Shown here piece after piece: positions 1 through 11,529 of a DNA stretch of 64,000 nt (its first letter is position 1; each line of letters begins with the position of its first letter). Both the position numbers and the translations under genes were made by a program. The stretch is from NCBI GenBank assembly GCA_030704615.1, contig CM060734.1:35418042-35482041 (forward strand). Direction: 5' to 3'. The notes below the pieces were generated by a model. The model was not told the origin of the DNA. It was given only the letters and a program-made list of their open reading frames with translations, and did no database searches. The DNA is from Takakia lepidozioides (lineage: Eukaryota; Streptophyta; Takakiopsida; Takakiales; Takakiaceae).

Positions 1-2
1 AA

Positions 3-713
3 CTCTTTGAAGCCACTATCAAAGATCTGGGTGATGTGTCATGGTCTGAAGCTAAGGGTTTGGTTGAACAATTGTTTCATGAAGAAAAGTTGCCTGATTA
101 CTGTGTACCTGAGAGAAGCTACAAAGAAGGAGAAAGTATATATAAGTACTATACTGATATACGTACAACAGTGTATAAGACCGTCCCTGTTCTCTCGGAA
201 AGGCCATTGGCCATTAAATTAGGCTTCATCAGAGGACTGCCTCCTGCAGAGCAAGTATACCTGCAACGAAACAAGTACTCCACCGAAAAGGAAATGGTTC
301 AGTTAATAGAAGAACGCTTGCGCACTAAAGCAGCTAAACGGGGAGTTGTACCCAAAATTCCAACCACACACATGCTGAGTGATGCTTCAGATCTGATTGT
401 GGGCACTAACAAGGGAAAAGCTCTGGAGCTTCTTCCTGCAGTTGTACGAGATGTGCAGGAAACGGTCAGACTTGAATTACAAGCCTTTAAGGCTGATGCT
501 CGTTGGCAAGCCCCATCAAATTCCAACCAGAGTGGTAGCAACAGGGGACATACTAATACTGGTGCTAATTATCAAAGCCATGCAGCATGTTACATCTGCA
601 AAAGCAAGGATCATGTCACCAGGTTTTGTCTTTACCAGGAAGATTTGCCAGGGATGATTGAAACCTTTGAGAAAGAGAAAGAAAAGAAGGGTAAGGCTCG
701 TTTAAACGAATAG
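3..713 (+). pseudogene. Retrotransposon Gag, 5'-truncated by window edge
   Basis: The frame is open from base 3 to the TAG at 711-713. It encodes the C-terminal part of a Gag polyprotein, which packages element RNA in cytoplasmic particles. The diagnostic motif is a CCHC zinc knuckle near the C-terminus (CYICKSKDHVTRFC, C-X2-C-X4-H-X4-C), preceded by a Gln/Ser/Asn-rich linker. A Lys/Glu-rich tail follows. Protease lies in another frame with stops at 711 and 727 between them, so expression of a Gag-Pol fusion would need recoding or has been lost. The start is outside the window. Confidence 0.8.
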
Positions 714-729
714 GGTTACCTGCGAATGA

Positions 730-1833
730 AGGGACAGATATCGTGGAATTAAACCTTCTAAACCCCTAACTACTGTTCTTGTTTCTGATACTTTCAAGTT
801 GCTACATACAGAAGTGATTAAACCCAGGAAGAAGGTTCGTATACACCCACTACTTACTCAATGCCATGTAGGGCATTTGCTTTTTTCGTGCATTGTTGAC
901 ACTGGGTGCACAGTCTCTGCTGTTCCTTTGCATGTTGTCCAAGTGTTGGGATTAAAATTAGTGTCTGCCAAAGGGTTGGAGGTTACTATAGCTGATGGTA
1001 CCAAATATGAGCCATTAAGGTTTGTAACCTTGCCTATTGGAATTGCTGGTAAGGTGGTCACGGTGACTGGTATTGTCACTATGGGAGAGCAATTTCTAAT
1101 TGGCTTGGATTGGATGCGGGAAGCCAGGGCAGAAATCAAATTACATACAAATGTCATGACCTTGAGTGGTGGCAATGGTACAAGGCATAAAGTCAACATG
1201 AACTCTGTCCCTATTATGGCTGGGAGTTCCACTCGGCATCTTATTCAGATGCAGGCTGCTGCTCAAGAAGTTCGCCAAAGAGCTGGTAACACATACAACT
1301 GGACCAGATTCTTTAATTTTAACAGTGAGTCAGCCACTACCCTCTTTCAATGGCATTTGCCTGAACCAGATAAGAAGACTGGAGCCCCTCTTCCTGTTCC
1401 CAACAATTCTGTATTTTTGAGGGCTCCTCATGATATTGCAATGTCACAAATCTTGGCCCCCACAGGTCTGGCTTTTATTTGCCCCAAGGACATGTACATG
1501 GAAGTAGAAGGCTGGAGGAAATTATCTTTGCAGAAACACTGCTTGGTGGCTTCTGGGGTTTTGGACAGAGGGTACAAAGGAGAAATCCGATTACTCCTTG
1601 CTAATCCTGAGCGTATGATGGTCAAAATCAAGAAGGGACAGGTTATGGCTAGACTCACTGCCTTGCCTTTGACTGAAATTCAATTTGTAGAGTTTGCTCT
1701 CAATTTTCATGATATTGGTCATGTAGATAGCCCTGTGGACAACCTTATTGCCATTACCAGCATTGCTGTAGTCAGTAATGACAATATTCTCACCATAGAG
1801 AAGTGTTGGCAGAGATCCAGGTGGGTGATATAA
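730..1833 (+). CDS. Retroelement aspartic protease fused to a dUTPase-like domain
   Basis: The frame is open from 730; the first Met is at 799 (344 residues). Near residues 34-36 is the retropepsin active-site triad DTG in VDTGCTVSAVP, followed by the flap region and an FLIGLDWM block typical of gypsy proteases. Residues ~205-305 (about nt 1411-1710) look like a trimeric dUTPase: an APHDIAMSQILAPTG block resembling motif 1, then SGVLDRGYKGEI (residues 252-263), which matches motif 3 (consensus GVIDxDYRGE) and keeps the Asp and Tyr, then a KKGQVMARL block resembling motif 4 (GDRIAQL). The motif 2 Ser and the Gly-rich C-terminal motif 5 are not seen, so activity is doubtful. The frame is lost near 1800, where the reverse transcriptase frame begins. 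Confidence 0.72.
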   Translation, partial: RDRYRGIKPSKPLTTVLVSDTFKLLHTEVIKPRKKVRIHPLLTQCHVGHLLFSCIVDTGCTVSAVPLHVVQVLGLKLVSAKGLEVTIADGTKYEPLRFVTLPIGIAGKVVTVTGIVTMGEQFLIGLDWMREARAEIKLHTNVMTLSGGNGTRHKVNMNSVPIMAGSSTRHLIQMQAAAQEVRQRAGNTYNWTRFFNFNSESATTLFQWHLPEPDKKTGAPLPVPNNSVFLRAPHDIAMSQILAPTGLAFICPKDMYMEVEGWRKLSLQKHCLVASGVLDRGYKGEIRLLLANPERMMVKIKKGQVMARLTALPLTEIQFVEFALNFHDIGHVDSPVDNLIAITSIAVVSNDNILTIEKCWQRSRWVI

Positions 1834-2337
1834 CTGGGGTTCAATTAGCTAAGTTACATGCTTTGATTCGAAGAAACCTGTCTGTGTTCAGTAGAGGATC
1901 TCATGATCTTGGTAAGACCAATATTTTGAATCATGAGATTGTCACTGATGGGAATCCAGTCAAACAATATTGCATTAGTATACATTGATGACATAAATGT
2001 TTATTCTGCTAATTTTGATTCTCACCTCATTGACCTGCAGCGTGTATTATGTCGTCTCATAGCTGCAGGCCTCAAGGTTAAGGCCAAAAAGTGCGATTTC
2101 TGCATGGTAGAACTTAAATTTCTTGGTCACATCAAACCTGATGTTAGCAAAATCCAGGTAGTATGGGACTTCACTCTTCCTCGTGATAAACATTGTGTCC
2201 GTGCCTTTCTTGGACTTGCCTCCTATTATAGACGTTTTATCCTACCACTAGAAGAAAAACGCGGAATAACCACTCTGGTAACCACTGATTTTGAGTGGGA
2301 AAAGACACCCAACCACTCTGCCCCAAGAGTGGTCTAG
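1803..2337 (+). pseudogene. Reverse transcriptase remnant with internal deletion
   Basis: Two overlapping frames cover this. 1803-1988 holds the N-terminal linker with the gypsy pattern FSRGSHDLGKT...NHEI...NPVKQ. 1933-2337 resumes at the catalytic motif YIDD (from 1981) and continues through the thumb (KKCDFC, LGH, FLGLASYYRRFI). The fingers and front palm, normally well over 100 residues, are absent between them, and the segment after YRRFI is also shortened. RNase H and integrase are missing. This copy is dead; the pieces show only its ancestry. Confidence 0.85.
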
Positions 2338-3115
2338 AACCAGTGGATCTTGACTCAGCAGTGGTTAAAGACATGACGTGTCCGTAGTGGTTAAAGACAG
2401 TGGTTACGATCACTTGCCTCCGAGTCCAGCTGTTCGCTTACGTGTCACAGTGGTATATTAACCACTTATGACGTGTCTCTTACATGTCACAGTGGTCAAC
2501 CAAGTCACGTCTGACGTGTCACAGTGGTAAATTAACCACTTCAGAACATAGTGATTCCAACCACTTCCAGAGTATGCGACGTGAACGCAGCAACTCTGTC
2601 GATCATACTCATATGGACGGACATGTGGCCAAATCCAGTTAGACGATCATGTTGTCCATTATCTGGACACGTGACCATGATGTGCTGAAAAATGCAATGA
2701 CTTCACAAACAACTCTGTGAGTGAGAATTAAATGACTCTAATAGTCATGAAACAAGAATAAACAATGTATATTATCACTGAATGTATGGTTCTAGTAGTA
2801 TTGATGTAGTGGTTTGGTTGTGTGCTAAAACCACTTATTGAGTGGTTCTACCAGTATCAATGTAGTGGTTAGGTTGTGTGCTAAAACCACTGACGGAGTG
2901 GTTCTACCAGTATTGATGTAGTGATTAGGTTGTGTGCTAAAACCACTAACTGAGTCGTCCGGTGTATCCACCAAGTAGGAACCACGTATTTGAATTATTA
3001 CTACCAAAGTGGTATGTAAATGATTGGGGCTATATCTGGAGGAATACAACCACTCTTGTCTATTGTCACAGTCTTACATATACCACTAACAGAGTGGTGT
3101 GTAAGTGATTCATAC
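2260..3115 (+). repeat. AGTGGTT/AACCACT-rich block with ACGTGTC motifs
   Basis: More than twenty copies of AGTGGTT or its complement lie in about 850 bp, in both orientations, often as short inverted pairs. In the first half they alternate with ACGTGTC or TGACGTGTC, the core of plant ABRE/G-box-like sites; ACGTGTCACAGTGGT recurs near 2451 and 2514. The second half contains a 56-bp tandem repeat. There is no coding signal. It may be an LTR or a non-autonomous transposon with binding-site arrays. Confidence 0.7.
2788..2955 (+). repeat. 56-bp tandem repeat, three copies
   Basis: Units begin with GGTTCTA at 2788, 2844 and 2900, an exact 56-bp spacing. Each carries TGATGTAGTGGTT-like and TGTGTGCTAAAACCACT segments. 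The fourth position (2956) has decayed. It is non-coding. Confidence 0.9.
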
Positions 3116-5104
3116 ATTCCCATACAATTCTCCTACAATTCCCACACATTCCAAGTGAATCTGCAAATCCAAATACTCTTGAAGATTCTCCATTCAAAAA
3201 AGTAAATGCTGGAACAGAGTCAACAAAATCGAGCCATGATAAATGGTGATATACTACATCTACACTACGTCTCCGCATGCATGCTAAAAGTCATGAATTA
3301 CTTTCCTGCCTTTTGGTCAGTGATAGACCATCTACCCATGCAAGTTTCTTGTAGCTATTGATCCACAGGGAATCATAGGTAACCTTATGCTTGAAATCTG
3401 GCCCTCTTGGATGAATCTGGACCCACACTCTATCTCTGCACCTTCAGCTATCCATGCCTCTACACAAATCATGCATTCATCCTTGGCTTGCTGCTAGCAG
3501 CTGACAATGACAGCCTAGAGTGTTCCAGCAAATACCCCAACCCTACTTATCACACTATTTCCTATGCTCAATTACATCTGCTACTATCTATAATCCAACA
3601 GGCATTCACCTTCATGCCTCGATTGTCCCACCATTGAATGGGGTCAGAAAAGTATTCATTCCACAACTTCTCCTCATCTCTGTTACCTGTTTCTGGATAT
3701 TTTCCTGTTGTCACATTGGCAATATCATGTTAGTCACTCCAAACTATCAAAGGTTCACTCAACCAGCTAACCATCGGAATTCAACATGGCCGATTCTGAT
3801 AAGAGGGAAAAACAAGGTAGAATGTGTTGAAGAAGTTGCCTTCATTAGCTAGTACATCTGGTACATTGCAGATTTGATGTTGTCATCGTTGATCTCTTTG
3901 CCTTTTCCCAGGGCTGTCAGACGCACTCCAAACCGCACGCAAATGTTATGTCGGCGGGCTTCACCCCTTCTCCCATCATGATTTGCTCATAGGTCTCCAA
4001 AGCCTCCATCCCGCACCCCTGCGAGCATCACACTCCACGACATCACATCTCGTTCAGCCATAGTGTTGTGGTATGGCTGATTAAATGTGCCTAAAGTTAG
4101 CCAAGGCCTTTGTCTCATTCCAGGGTGGTTGATGATGTGTGGGAGAAACTTAAAGAAATCATGGCAGCCAATAAGAGGCCACCATTTGCCATTCCAGATT
4201 AGCCCTTTCCTTAATATAAAAAACGGCTGGCTTATGCCAAACCTGGGATGTTTTGGGTGATCATCACAGTGTACTTGGATGACCCTGACGTTTGGATGTT
4301 TTGCACTTGATGCCCCTGCATGTGATTTGATTGGCCCACCTGTGAGGCTCCTCTAGCAAGAGATCCTTCCCATCTAGCTTGGTCTTTACTTGGCTACTTC
4401 CCCGCTTTAGCGCCCAAACTCTAAGAGGAGAAGAGAATATCCACCGGGTAGAGAAATTGGTCTTACAACCCACACAGAAGAGGCTCTTATTTACGCTGGC
4501 GTCATATGTATATATATAGACGGTTCGATAAAGGTGCATAGCATGAGACACTCATGAGCTCGTTTATCAAGTGGTATCCTCTACCACGTCACGCTAAAGT
4601 CCAAAATAAGCACCCGGCCGCGGATCTCCACATGATTGTGGAAACGCTCAAGGGGACCCGACTATTTTCTCCTAGCGCTTGGCAAACTCCTTTTGCGGGG
4701 CCGGCTCCTCCCACATGGAAGGACTCTTTAGTCGTCCTTTGCTCGCCTTTCCGAGCAGGTTCGTTGGGTTACATGAAACATGACTAAAATACACTATCAT
4801 TGTCACATCCCGAGGCGTTGCATCTATCCTCGTTTTATGAGCATCAAGTAAGTAAGTAGACTCCAGGCTGGGCGGCTGGGCCGCTGGAATAAACAACCCT
4901 ATACACTGGCAGACATGCAAGCCTACCAAAGCATACACGACTTTGGGCCCAATAGACAAGAGTGTCGGACTCTACAGCAGAAAACCCCCCCCTGATATGG
5001 GGTGCTGCCGAAGTTCACCTCTTGCCAAATAATTAATTATTTTGCCAAATACTTAAGTTCAGCATGCTCCAAGATAAGCTTCAGCATGGCCGGGCAGGTC
5101 ACCA
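3116..5104. other. Gene-poor stretch without recognised features
   Basis: Only short open frames with no recognisable domain were seen. Base composition is ordinary. A short polyC (about 4985-4992) and AT-rich TATATATA near 4510 are the only low-complexity tracts. Decayed transposon sequence is likely but unsupported. Confidence 0.4.
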
Positions 5105-5920
5105 CAATACACTCTAAAGTAAGTACACACATTTTGTTCTCTAGACAATGGGGCTGCATGTAAGGCCCACGTAACGGGAATGGAATTTGGCAAATTGGTA
5201 AAACTGCAATAGCCATTGCTATTTGGAACCTCCAACTTTCAAATTCGGCTATTGCAGCTTCCAACTTGAAAGTTGACAACTTGGCTGGCAGTATAACTTA
5301 GGTGCCTAAGAGGACTCAGGATGCAAAAAGCACTTGTACCCGAACCCTTCATTATTAAACTTAGACTTTCATTTGCAAGTTTCATTTTTTTCTAGCCCTT
5401 CATGATGAAAGGTTCAAATTATTTCTGGCCTTTCTTTTGAAGGGCCCTGATTTTTCTGCCCTTCATATGGATCATTTTTGCAAGTTGAAGGGCGTTGCAG
5501 TCTTCAAAAATAGACACTCTTCACTTCCATCCATGGTGGACCAGTGATCATTTTTGAAGACTGCAACTCCCTTCTTGGGAAAATGCTCCATATGAAGCTC
5601 CATATGAAGGGCAAAAAAATCAGGGCCCTTCAAAAGAAAGGCCAGATAAAATCTGAACCTTTCATCGTGAAGGGCTTTTAAGAAAAAACCTTGCAAATGG
5701 TTCAAGCCTCAAGAGTCAAGGGTTCAAACTTCAAACCTCAAGGTACAAGTGCTTAAACCCATCCATTGCCCAAGTTGCAATAGCCATTGGAGGTTCCAAA
5801 TTCCAATGGCAATTGCAGTTTTGCCAATGTGCCAATTTTCATTGCCATGGTGTGGGCCCTAGCACTCCTGTACTCCCAGCAGCAAAATGTGTGTATTGTA
5901 TGGCTATGGAGTACTCTCTA
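5105..5920. repeat. Large foldback (inverted repeat) element
   Basis: The left arm (about 5110-5515) reappears reverse-complemented as the right arm (about 5550-5915), with a ~35-bp loop around 5515-5550. Matching blocks include TACACACATTTTG, AAAACTGCAAT, TTTGGAACCTCCAA, AAGCACTTGTACC, GAACCCTT, GATGAAAGGTTCA, CTGGCCTTTCTTTTGAAGGG and GTTGCAGTCTTCAAAAAT. Identity is highest next to the loop and falls outward, with small indels. A transcript would fold into a ~380-bp imperfect hairpin. No protein is encoded. It is most simply a foldback/MITE-like element or a recent inverted duplication. Confidence 0.88.
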
Positions 5921-8900
5921 AGTTCTTAGTCGGTATGACCACCTACCGTGGTGTTGGTTATTCCTATTTGCGAGTTCTCAAAGCAAAATTGGGTGAAAAG
6001 TGACCTTAGGAATAGATTGAAGTTGAGGATTTTGGATGAGTCTCTTTATGTTGGCTCGAAGTGGAGGCTATGGATTGGACTGCCGTTTTTTAGATTTGGA
6101 TTGCATGAAGAAACGTCGAGCTGTTCCATTGGAAATGGATCAGATTGAACTTCTCTCATAGCTTTATCGTATGTGGACTTGTGGAATGTGAAAAGACTTT
6201 CATTTCAAGTGTATTGTACAGCAAAATTATTTTTACGTTACATGCACGCTCGCCGAATGGCCGCCAAAAAAAGATGAAGGGATGTCAAAATTACAGCCCT
6301 TCAACATGAAAATTTTAGGAAACTTGCAAATGCAACTCTAAGGTGCCCTTCAACCTGAACACTAAATTGGTGGTTGGTAAAAAAGGGGAATATGAAATTT
6401 AGTCGGGAATGTAGCCTGTCAACAGGGTCTAATCCCTGCAGGCTCGACAGGAAATGCAATGAGGCCTGTCAACAGTATCTAATCCCTGCAGGCTCCACAT
6501 GAGCCCAGGCTGGTAATCTGCACGTGGGTCTCTCGACGTACATTAACTCACAGAGAAAGGACGAGCCACTGCACTTGCTCAATCCGGATACAGCGGTGAC
6601 GACGAGTCAGTTGATTATGTATGCAAAGCAAAGCGTGAACGTCTCGGAAAGATTTTGGAGCGGGACCGATGCCACTGGCGGAGCAGTTTCGTGATGTCTT
6701 TCCGTGATTTTGAAATCCATATCTTTATCCCTCCTCATAGCCTCATATATCTGGGACCCTCCCACCTAAAGTTGTCTGGCAACGCTTGAAATACGGTTTG
6801 GTAAATCTTCTCTCCACTCTAAAACTCTCGTGAACATCCTCAAGAATTTTCGAGTTCAACATAGATAACATTGGAGTAGGTAGTGCCACCAGTCGATCTC
6901 TATTTTTACCTCTGCCTTCCACCCTCCCATCGAACCAAACCACCTCTCTTTTGTTGTCTAAACTGCTTAACTGCATTAGTTGAACTATCACTCCTATCCT
7001 CGTAGGATCCTCATTGCCTAGTTCTTAGACTGAACTACAGAGGTTCTCTCCATTCTGCCTGCCCCAGACATATCCCTCGTGCATTGAAACGTTGAATTTG
7101 GGCCACGAAAGTGTACAGTGTACACCTAATTAAATAGTTGGAAATTTGTAGTAAAGGCCCGGCTGCGACTTGAGAACTTTAGGACTTCATTTCGAAAATG
7201 AGCTGGAAACTTCAAGGTTGTAGCTGAGCGAGAGAAACGAAACCTTGATCCAACCCATGTACACGACACTTGTCCAGTCACTGTGGAATGCATGATAGTC
7301 CAATAGAATAGGGCCCAGGGGAGAGAGACCCACCACTCCCTAACTTACTAGCAACGAAGGATTCCCTCTCGAGACTGGCAATGGGCATGTGTTATTCCAC
7401 AGTCATATGATTGTCGTGAAATCCGGAGCAACGGCCCGCACTGACTCTGTCAGTGAGAATGAGGGAGGTGATCTCTACTGACTCCTGACATATACAGGGA
7501 CCAACCCGTGCGTTACAAACGTATTGTAACCGGTCAACAAAATTTTGTCTCAGGGTGATTGATGATGACAACTTGATTTAACAGGTTCGATCAAATGTTG
7601 TTCAGATGTCCTTTGCAGTCCAAAGCTCTCAAGAACTCAAAGCATAAACAATTCCGCCCCAATGACATGATTCGAAATGAACATGTTCCTGGCCCCTCCA
7701 TTTCAAATCACTTCAGTGCACGACAGTCTGCCAATGCCTGAGGAACCGAGCTTTCATGACTTCTTTAAATAATCAGTAAATAATATGAATGATCATTTGG
7801 CCACCACTAGATAGAGCTATCCGAGACGAAGGTGAACAAAAGTTTTTGACAGTGTACTCAATGCCAAAGCTCAGGGGCTCTGGGCACCGTGTGTCTTATT
7901 TGATCCTGCACGATTGTCCTACACTGCGTGATGGTATGGATGCAATTAAGATTTGTCAGCGCTCACGGGAAGATCTTGGGCCCTACTACCTATTTCATAA
8001 TGGTTACGGAGTGAGATGTCACTGGCATCTATAGCACCGTGGTATAAAACTTCGCTGATTGCAGTTTCAGCAGTCAAGTGCAAGTTGCTCTAATCACCCG
8101 GCAGTTCCCTCGCACCAGTTGTCAGTACTAGGTTGTTGACCAAATTCACAGGATCTGCAGGCATGTTTGAATTACTTTCACTGCTCGTCCCGTACATCGA
8201 ATCTCGTGAAAGTGCATCAAAAGGAAGAGAGAGGGAGAGAGAGAGAGAGGAAATGATGAAAAACTTTAGGATTTGATTCCACCTCCGAACAGTACAATGG
8301 AGCTAGTTAGTTTGTGTGTGTGTGAGAATACAAGAGAGAGAAAAGTCATGCGTCTCACAGCTCGGACCCTGGAGGCCAATTGAACAACAACCACTTCTCT
8401 AGCGAATTCCAGCTGTACATACAATATCGTTGCACGTGACGGCCAGATGTCTCTGAGAAGTTTTCATGATAGCCAAAACATTTGTTCAAAGAAATAGGGG
8501 CGAGAATTAAAACCTTCTGAGGAGGAAACATGCGTACAGACAATGCCTTACATGAGCACAGGTCTATAGAGTGAGATCTGAGCTGTGTCTGATTGATAGA
8601 TAGCGGAACTCGTGCAGTCTGTAGTCCTTGCAAGCCACAGAGTTCAGCTAGCTATCTAGCATGTGCAGCACTTGCCAAACACACACTGCAAAGAATAAAG
8701 GTTGGGGTAACCTAGATATGCAAAACATTTGGTTATCTGAATAAGATGAAAATTTGACTTGAAGAAAAGAAATTTCTGCACGAGACTCAGTGGAAATTGG
8801 GAGATAACACTTACAAGTGTCTAGAATCAATTGATTCCCAGCTAGATATCATGCCCGACAGTAGGTGAAAATCACTACGGCTGAACTGTACTGGATACGT

Positions 8901-8989
8901 GCCTGCCACAAGCCTCCCACAAGTTCTCTCGTCCAGTGTTGATCTGCAGGCTGGCCTGCGAACTTCACACACCTTACATCGCCGGATTA
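5921..8989. other. Gene-poor stretch with minor repeats
   Basis: Two direct copies of a ~32-bp segment (GCCTGTCAACAG, then TCTAATCCCTGCAGGCTC) start near 6413 and 6465. A GA-rich microsatellite lies at about 8226-8252. Short open frames, such as 7789-8034 on plus, show no recognisable domain. No gene is supported. Confidence 0.4.
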
Positions 8990-10265
8990 CATTATTTATC
9001 GTGTTGTGCGCCGTTGTCGTCCATGAGTCGAATATTTGTCTTGTCGGCTGCTCTTGTGCATCGTGGAGACCTGCATCTCCATGTTTGCCTAAGTGGGTTC
9101 CATGCCCCGTCAAAGTCAAATATGAAGATGCAGTACTCCAAGATGCAAGAGGACAACAGGCACAAAGTTGGTGTTAACCCCTCGGAACATGACTAGAGGC
9201 TGGCAGTTGTTTCGAACAAAGATTTTGCATATACATGCAAACGAAATCCGAAAACAGGTGATAACAAAATGCGGTCAGCTTGTGCGCAGCACTGCAAATG
9301 TGAATTTGTGCAAAGTGTGCACTAGTCTTGAACATCGAGCTCTTTTACTACAGGTCTCGTCTCGCTGAGTCGACGTCAGCTCGCGGAGTTGTCTGAAGTC
9401 TGAAATCCGCACGCCACCAGTCTGTCCTAAATCCCCTCCTGAATTGTAACTTCAAATGCGCATCACACTCCGAATTAGATCAACATTGCACCGTGGTCCC
9501 CGGAAATCTTCAGTGGACGTCCAGTATCTTCCAAAGGTGGAGCTTGCAAACCCGCAACCTGTCCACTGTCGATCAGTGCATATCTCTTGTCAGCTGCCCT
9601 CATGCATCGTGGAGACCTGCATCTCCATGTTTGCCTAAGTGGGTTCCATCCCCCGTCAAAGACAAATATGAAGATGCAGTACTCCAAGATGCAAGAAGAC
9701 AACAGGCACAAAGTTGGTATCGTCCTCGGATCATGACTTGAGGCTGGCAGGGTTATTCTTCAACTGGTAAACTAGACCAAGGGTTTACTTATTAGTCGAA
9801 GTTCGGAAACAGGGATACTGCAATAAAATACGTGTACCTCAATCGTCAGCTTCTTGCGCGGCACTCGAATGTGAATTTGTGCAAAGCCTGCACTAGTCTT
9901 TGATGTCCAGGTCTCTTTACTACTTAGCTTCGCTGAGTTGATGCAAGAACTCTGCACGCCACCAGTGATCGGTTCTGAATCCCATGCTGTTCAAAATGTT
10001 ACTCAAATGAGCTCACCATCCAAATAAATTCAACAGTGCACAGGTCTCAAGTGGTCCCAGGAAATCTTTGACTAGCCCAATACCTTGGTGCAGCAACCTA
10101 TCCCCTGCCGATCAGTGCATTAGTCTTTGTCAGCTGCCCTTATGCATCGTGGAGATCTGCATCTCCGCGTTTGCCAAGATGGGTTCCATCCCCCGTCAAA
10201 GACAATTTACACAAAGATGCAGTACTCCAAGATGCAAGAGGACAGCGGACACAAAAGGCGCCTGA
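8990..10265 (+). repeat. Three diverged direct copies of a ~540-bp unit
   Basis: A block starting near GCATCGTGGAGACCTGCATC and running through GATGCAGTACTCCAAGATGC occurs at about 9045, 9596 and 10128 (spacings ~550 and ~530). A second block between them (TGAATTTGTGCAAAG, then CACTAGTCTT and GCACGCCACCAGT) recurs at about 9300-9420 and 9868-9965. The short frames within them are interrupted differently in each copy, so the unit is probably non-coding or a decayed element amplified in tandem. Confidence 0.85.
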
Positions 10266-11520
10266 ACTCCGCAACCAAAAAAACGATCCCAAATCCAGAC
10301 AAGACACAGAAAAGTGCATGTACACATGCATACACGCGCAGACAAGTATGGAGAGACTGTAGAAGGAAGCTCCGGCGAGCAAACTTTATAAAGGGGAAGC
10401 CGCAGCGAGCTCACAGTTAGTGCATTAAACAGGGGGTAATCCCCCACGCCGCACGACTGCGGCTTCACCCACGTCCCTTACCGTGACGGCGCTGGGCCAC
10501 CCACTGCGGGTGCGGCTGCGCTCCCTCGGCTTTCGCCACCCGCGTTTCCCCCGCTCACGGAATCCCCTTCTGTCCTCCTTTCAATCTCCTCTTCCTTTCT
10601 CTCTCTCTCTATCTCTTTTTTATCATTTCTTTTTCTCCAAGACTCCACCTGTGTCACGAGATCTTTCCTTCGAAACTTCCCAAGCTGTCAGTCACTCCAC
10701 TGCTGTGGTATCCGTGCTCCATTCCACCATCATGTCTGTTGTATTGTTGTGGTACCAAAGTGCGGTGGAATCGATCTTGAAATGCTACCGTTCATGATTT
10801 CCCTATTCCACCGTTTAATGCAGCATTCCGCTGATGTAAGTCGAAGTAGAAGTACATACTTGAATTGGGGGTTGATGGAACATGGTATCCCAGTTTTGAA
10901 TGATCCCACATGCGGAGGGAGAATGACAGTGGCCACAGAGAGCATTGATGAGTCCCATGGTAACTACCACTTTTGGAAGTGAGGAACATCCTCCCTTAAA
11001 TGCTCAAGTTGCCAATGGGTTTGCAGGGGGTTTTCCTTTGCAAATAGACTGACAGTTTATTTCTGTTAGGTGAGTCAGGTCGAGATGATCAATTCAGCCA
11101 CGAGAACTGATGAGGGTAGGTGATTGGTTATCCGTTGAATGAATACATACATGCCGTGTGCCTCTAAAATGGGGGCTTAGCAACTGTCCATTTAATGACG
11201 ACAATTATAGTCTTTGCTTGCATGCTAACCACCGGCAGAAAAATATTTGGTCAGATCAAATGAAGTCGGTCAAAATTTGGTCACTGGACTTCGGTAGCAC
11301 TGCCAATGAGAAGCTTTGCGAGACTAGTTGAGTAAATGGGCCAAGCCCAAACTGTGTAGTGGATTGCGTCGTTTACTCATTCCACATTCGGTACCGTTAA
11401 CATGACCGTTAACATGACTTTGATATCTCTTCCGTAAGAAATCTATTGTCGTTTTAACTTTTAGGAGTTTTCCGGGTAAATTTGGAGGGTTCTTTGTTCT
11501 TTGTGATTGTCTTTTGTGGG
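10266..11520. other. No recognisable gene
   Basis: The stretch holds a CT-rich tract (about 10565-10640) and short frames without domain similarity. An AACATGAC/CCGTTAACATGACTTTGA duplication lies near 11393-11420. Nothing else stands out. Confidence 0.35.
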
Positions 11521-11529
11521 TTTTTCTAA

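Larger units (their letters stand above)
1..2340 (+). mobile_element. Degenerate Ty3/gypsy-like LTR retroelement body
   Basis: The order gag (zinc knuckle), aspartic protease, dUTPase-like domain, reverse transcriptase is that of a Ty3/gypsy-type element on the plus strand. It enters the window already open, so its 5' part lies outside. It cannot be autonomous: there are stops between gag and protease, a frame change near 1800, an internal loss of most of the reverse transcriptase near 1965-1980, and no RNase H or integrase after 2337. No LTR boundary was identified. The AGTGGTT-rich block that follows may be its LTR or another insertion. Confidence 0.85.
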
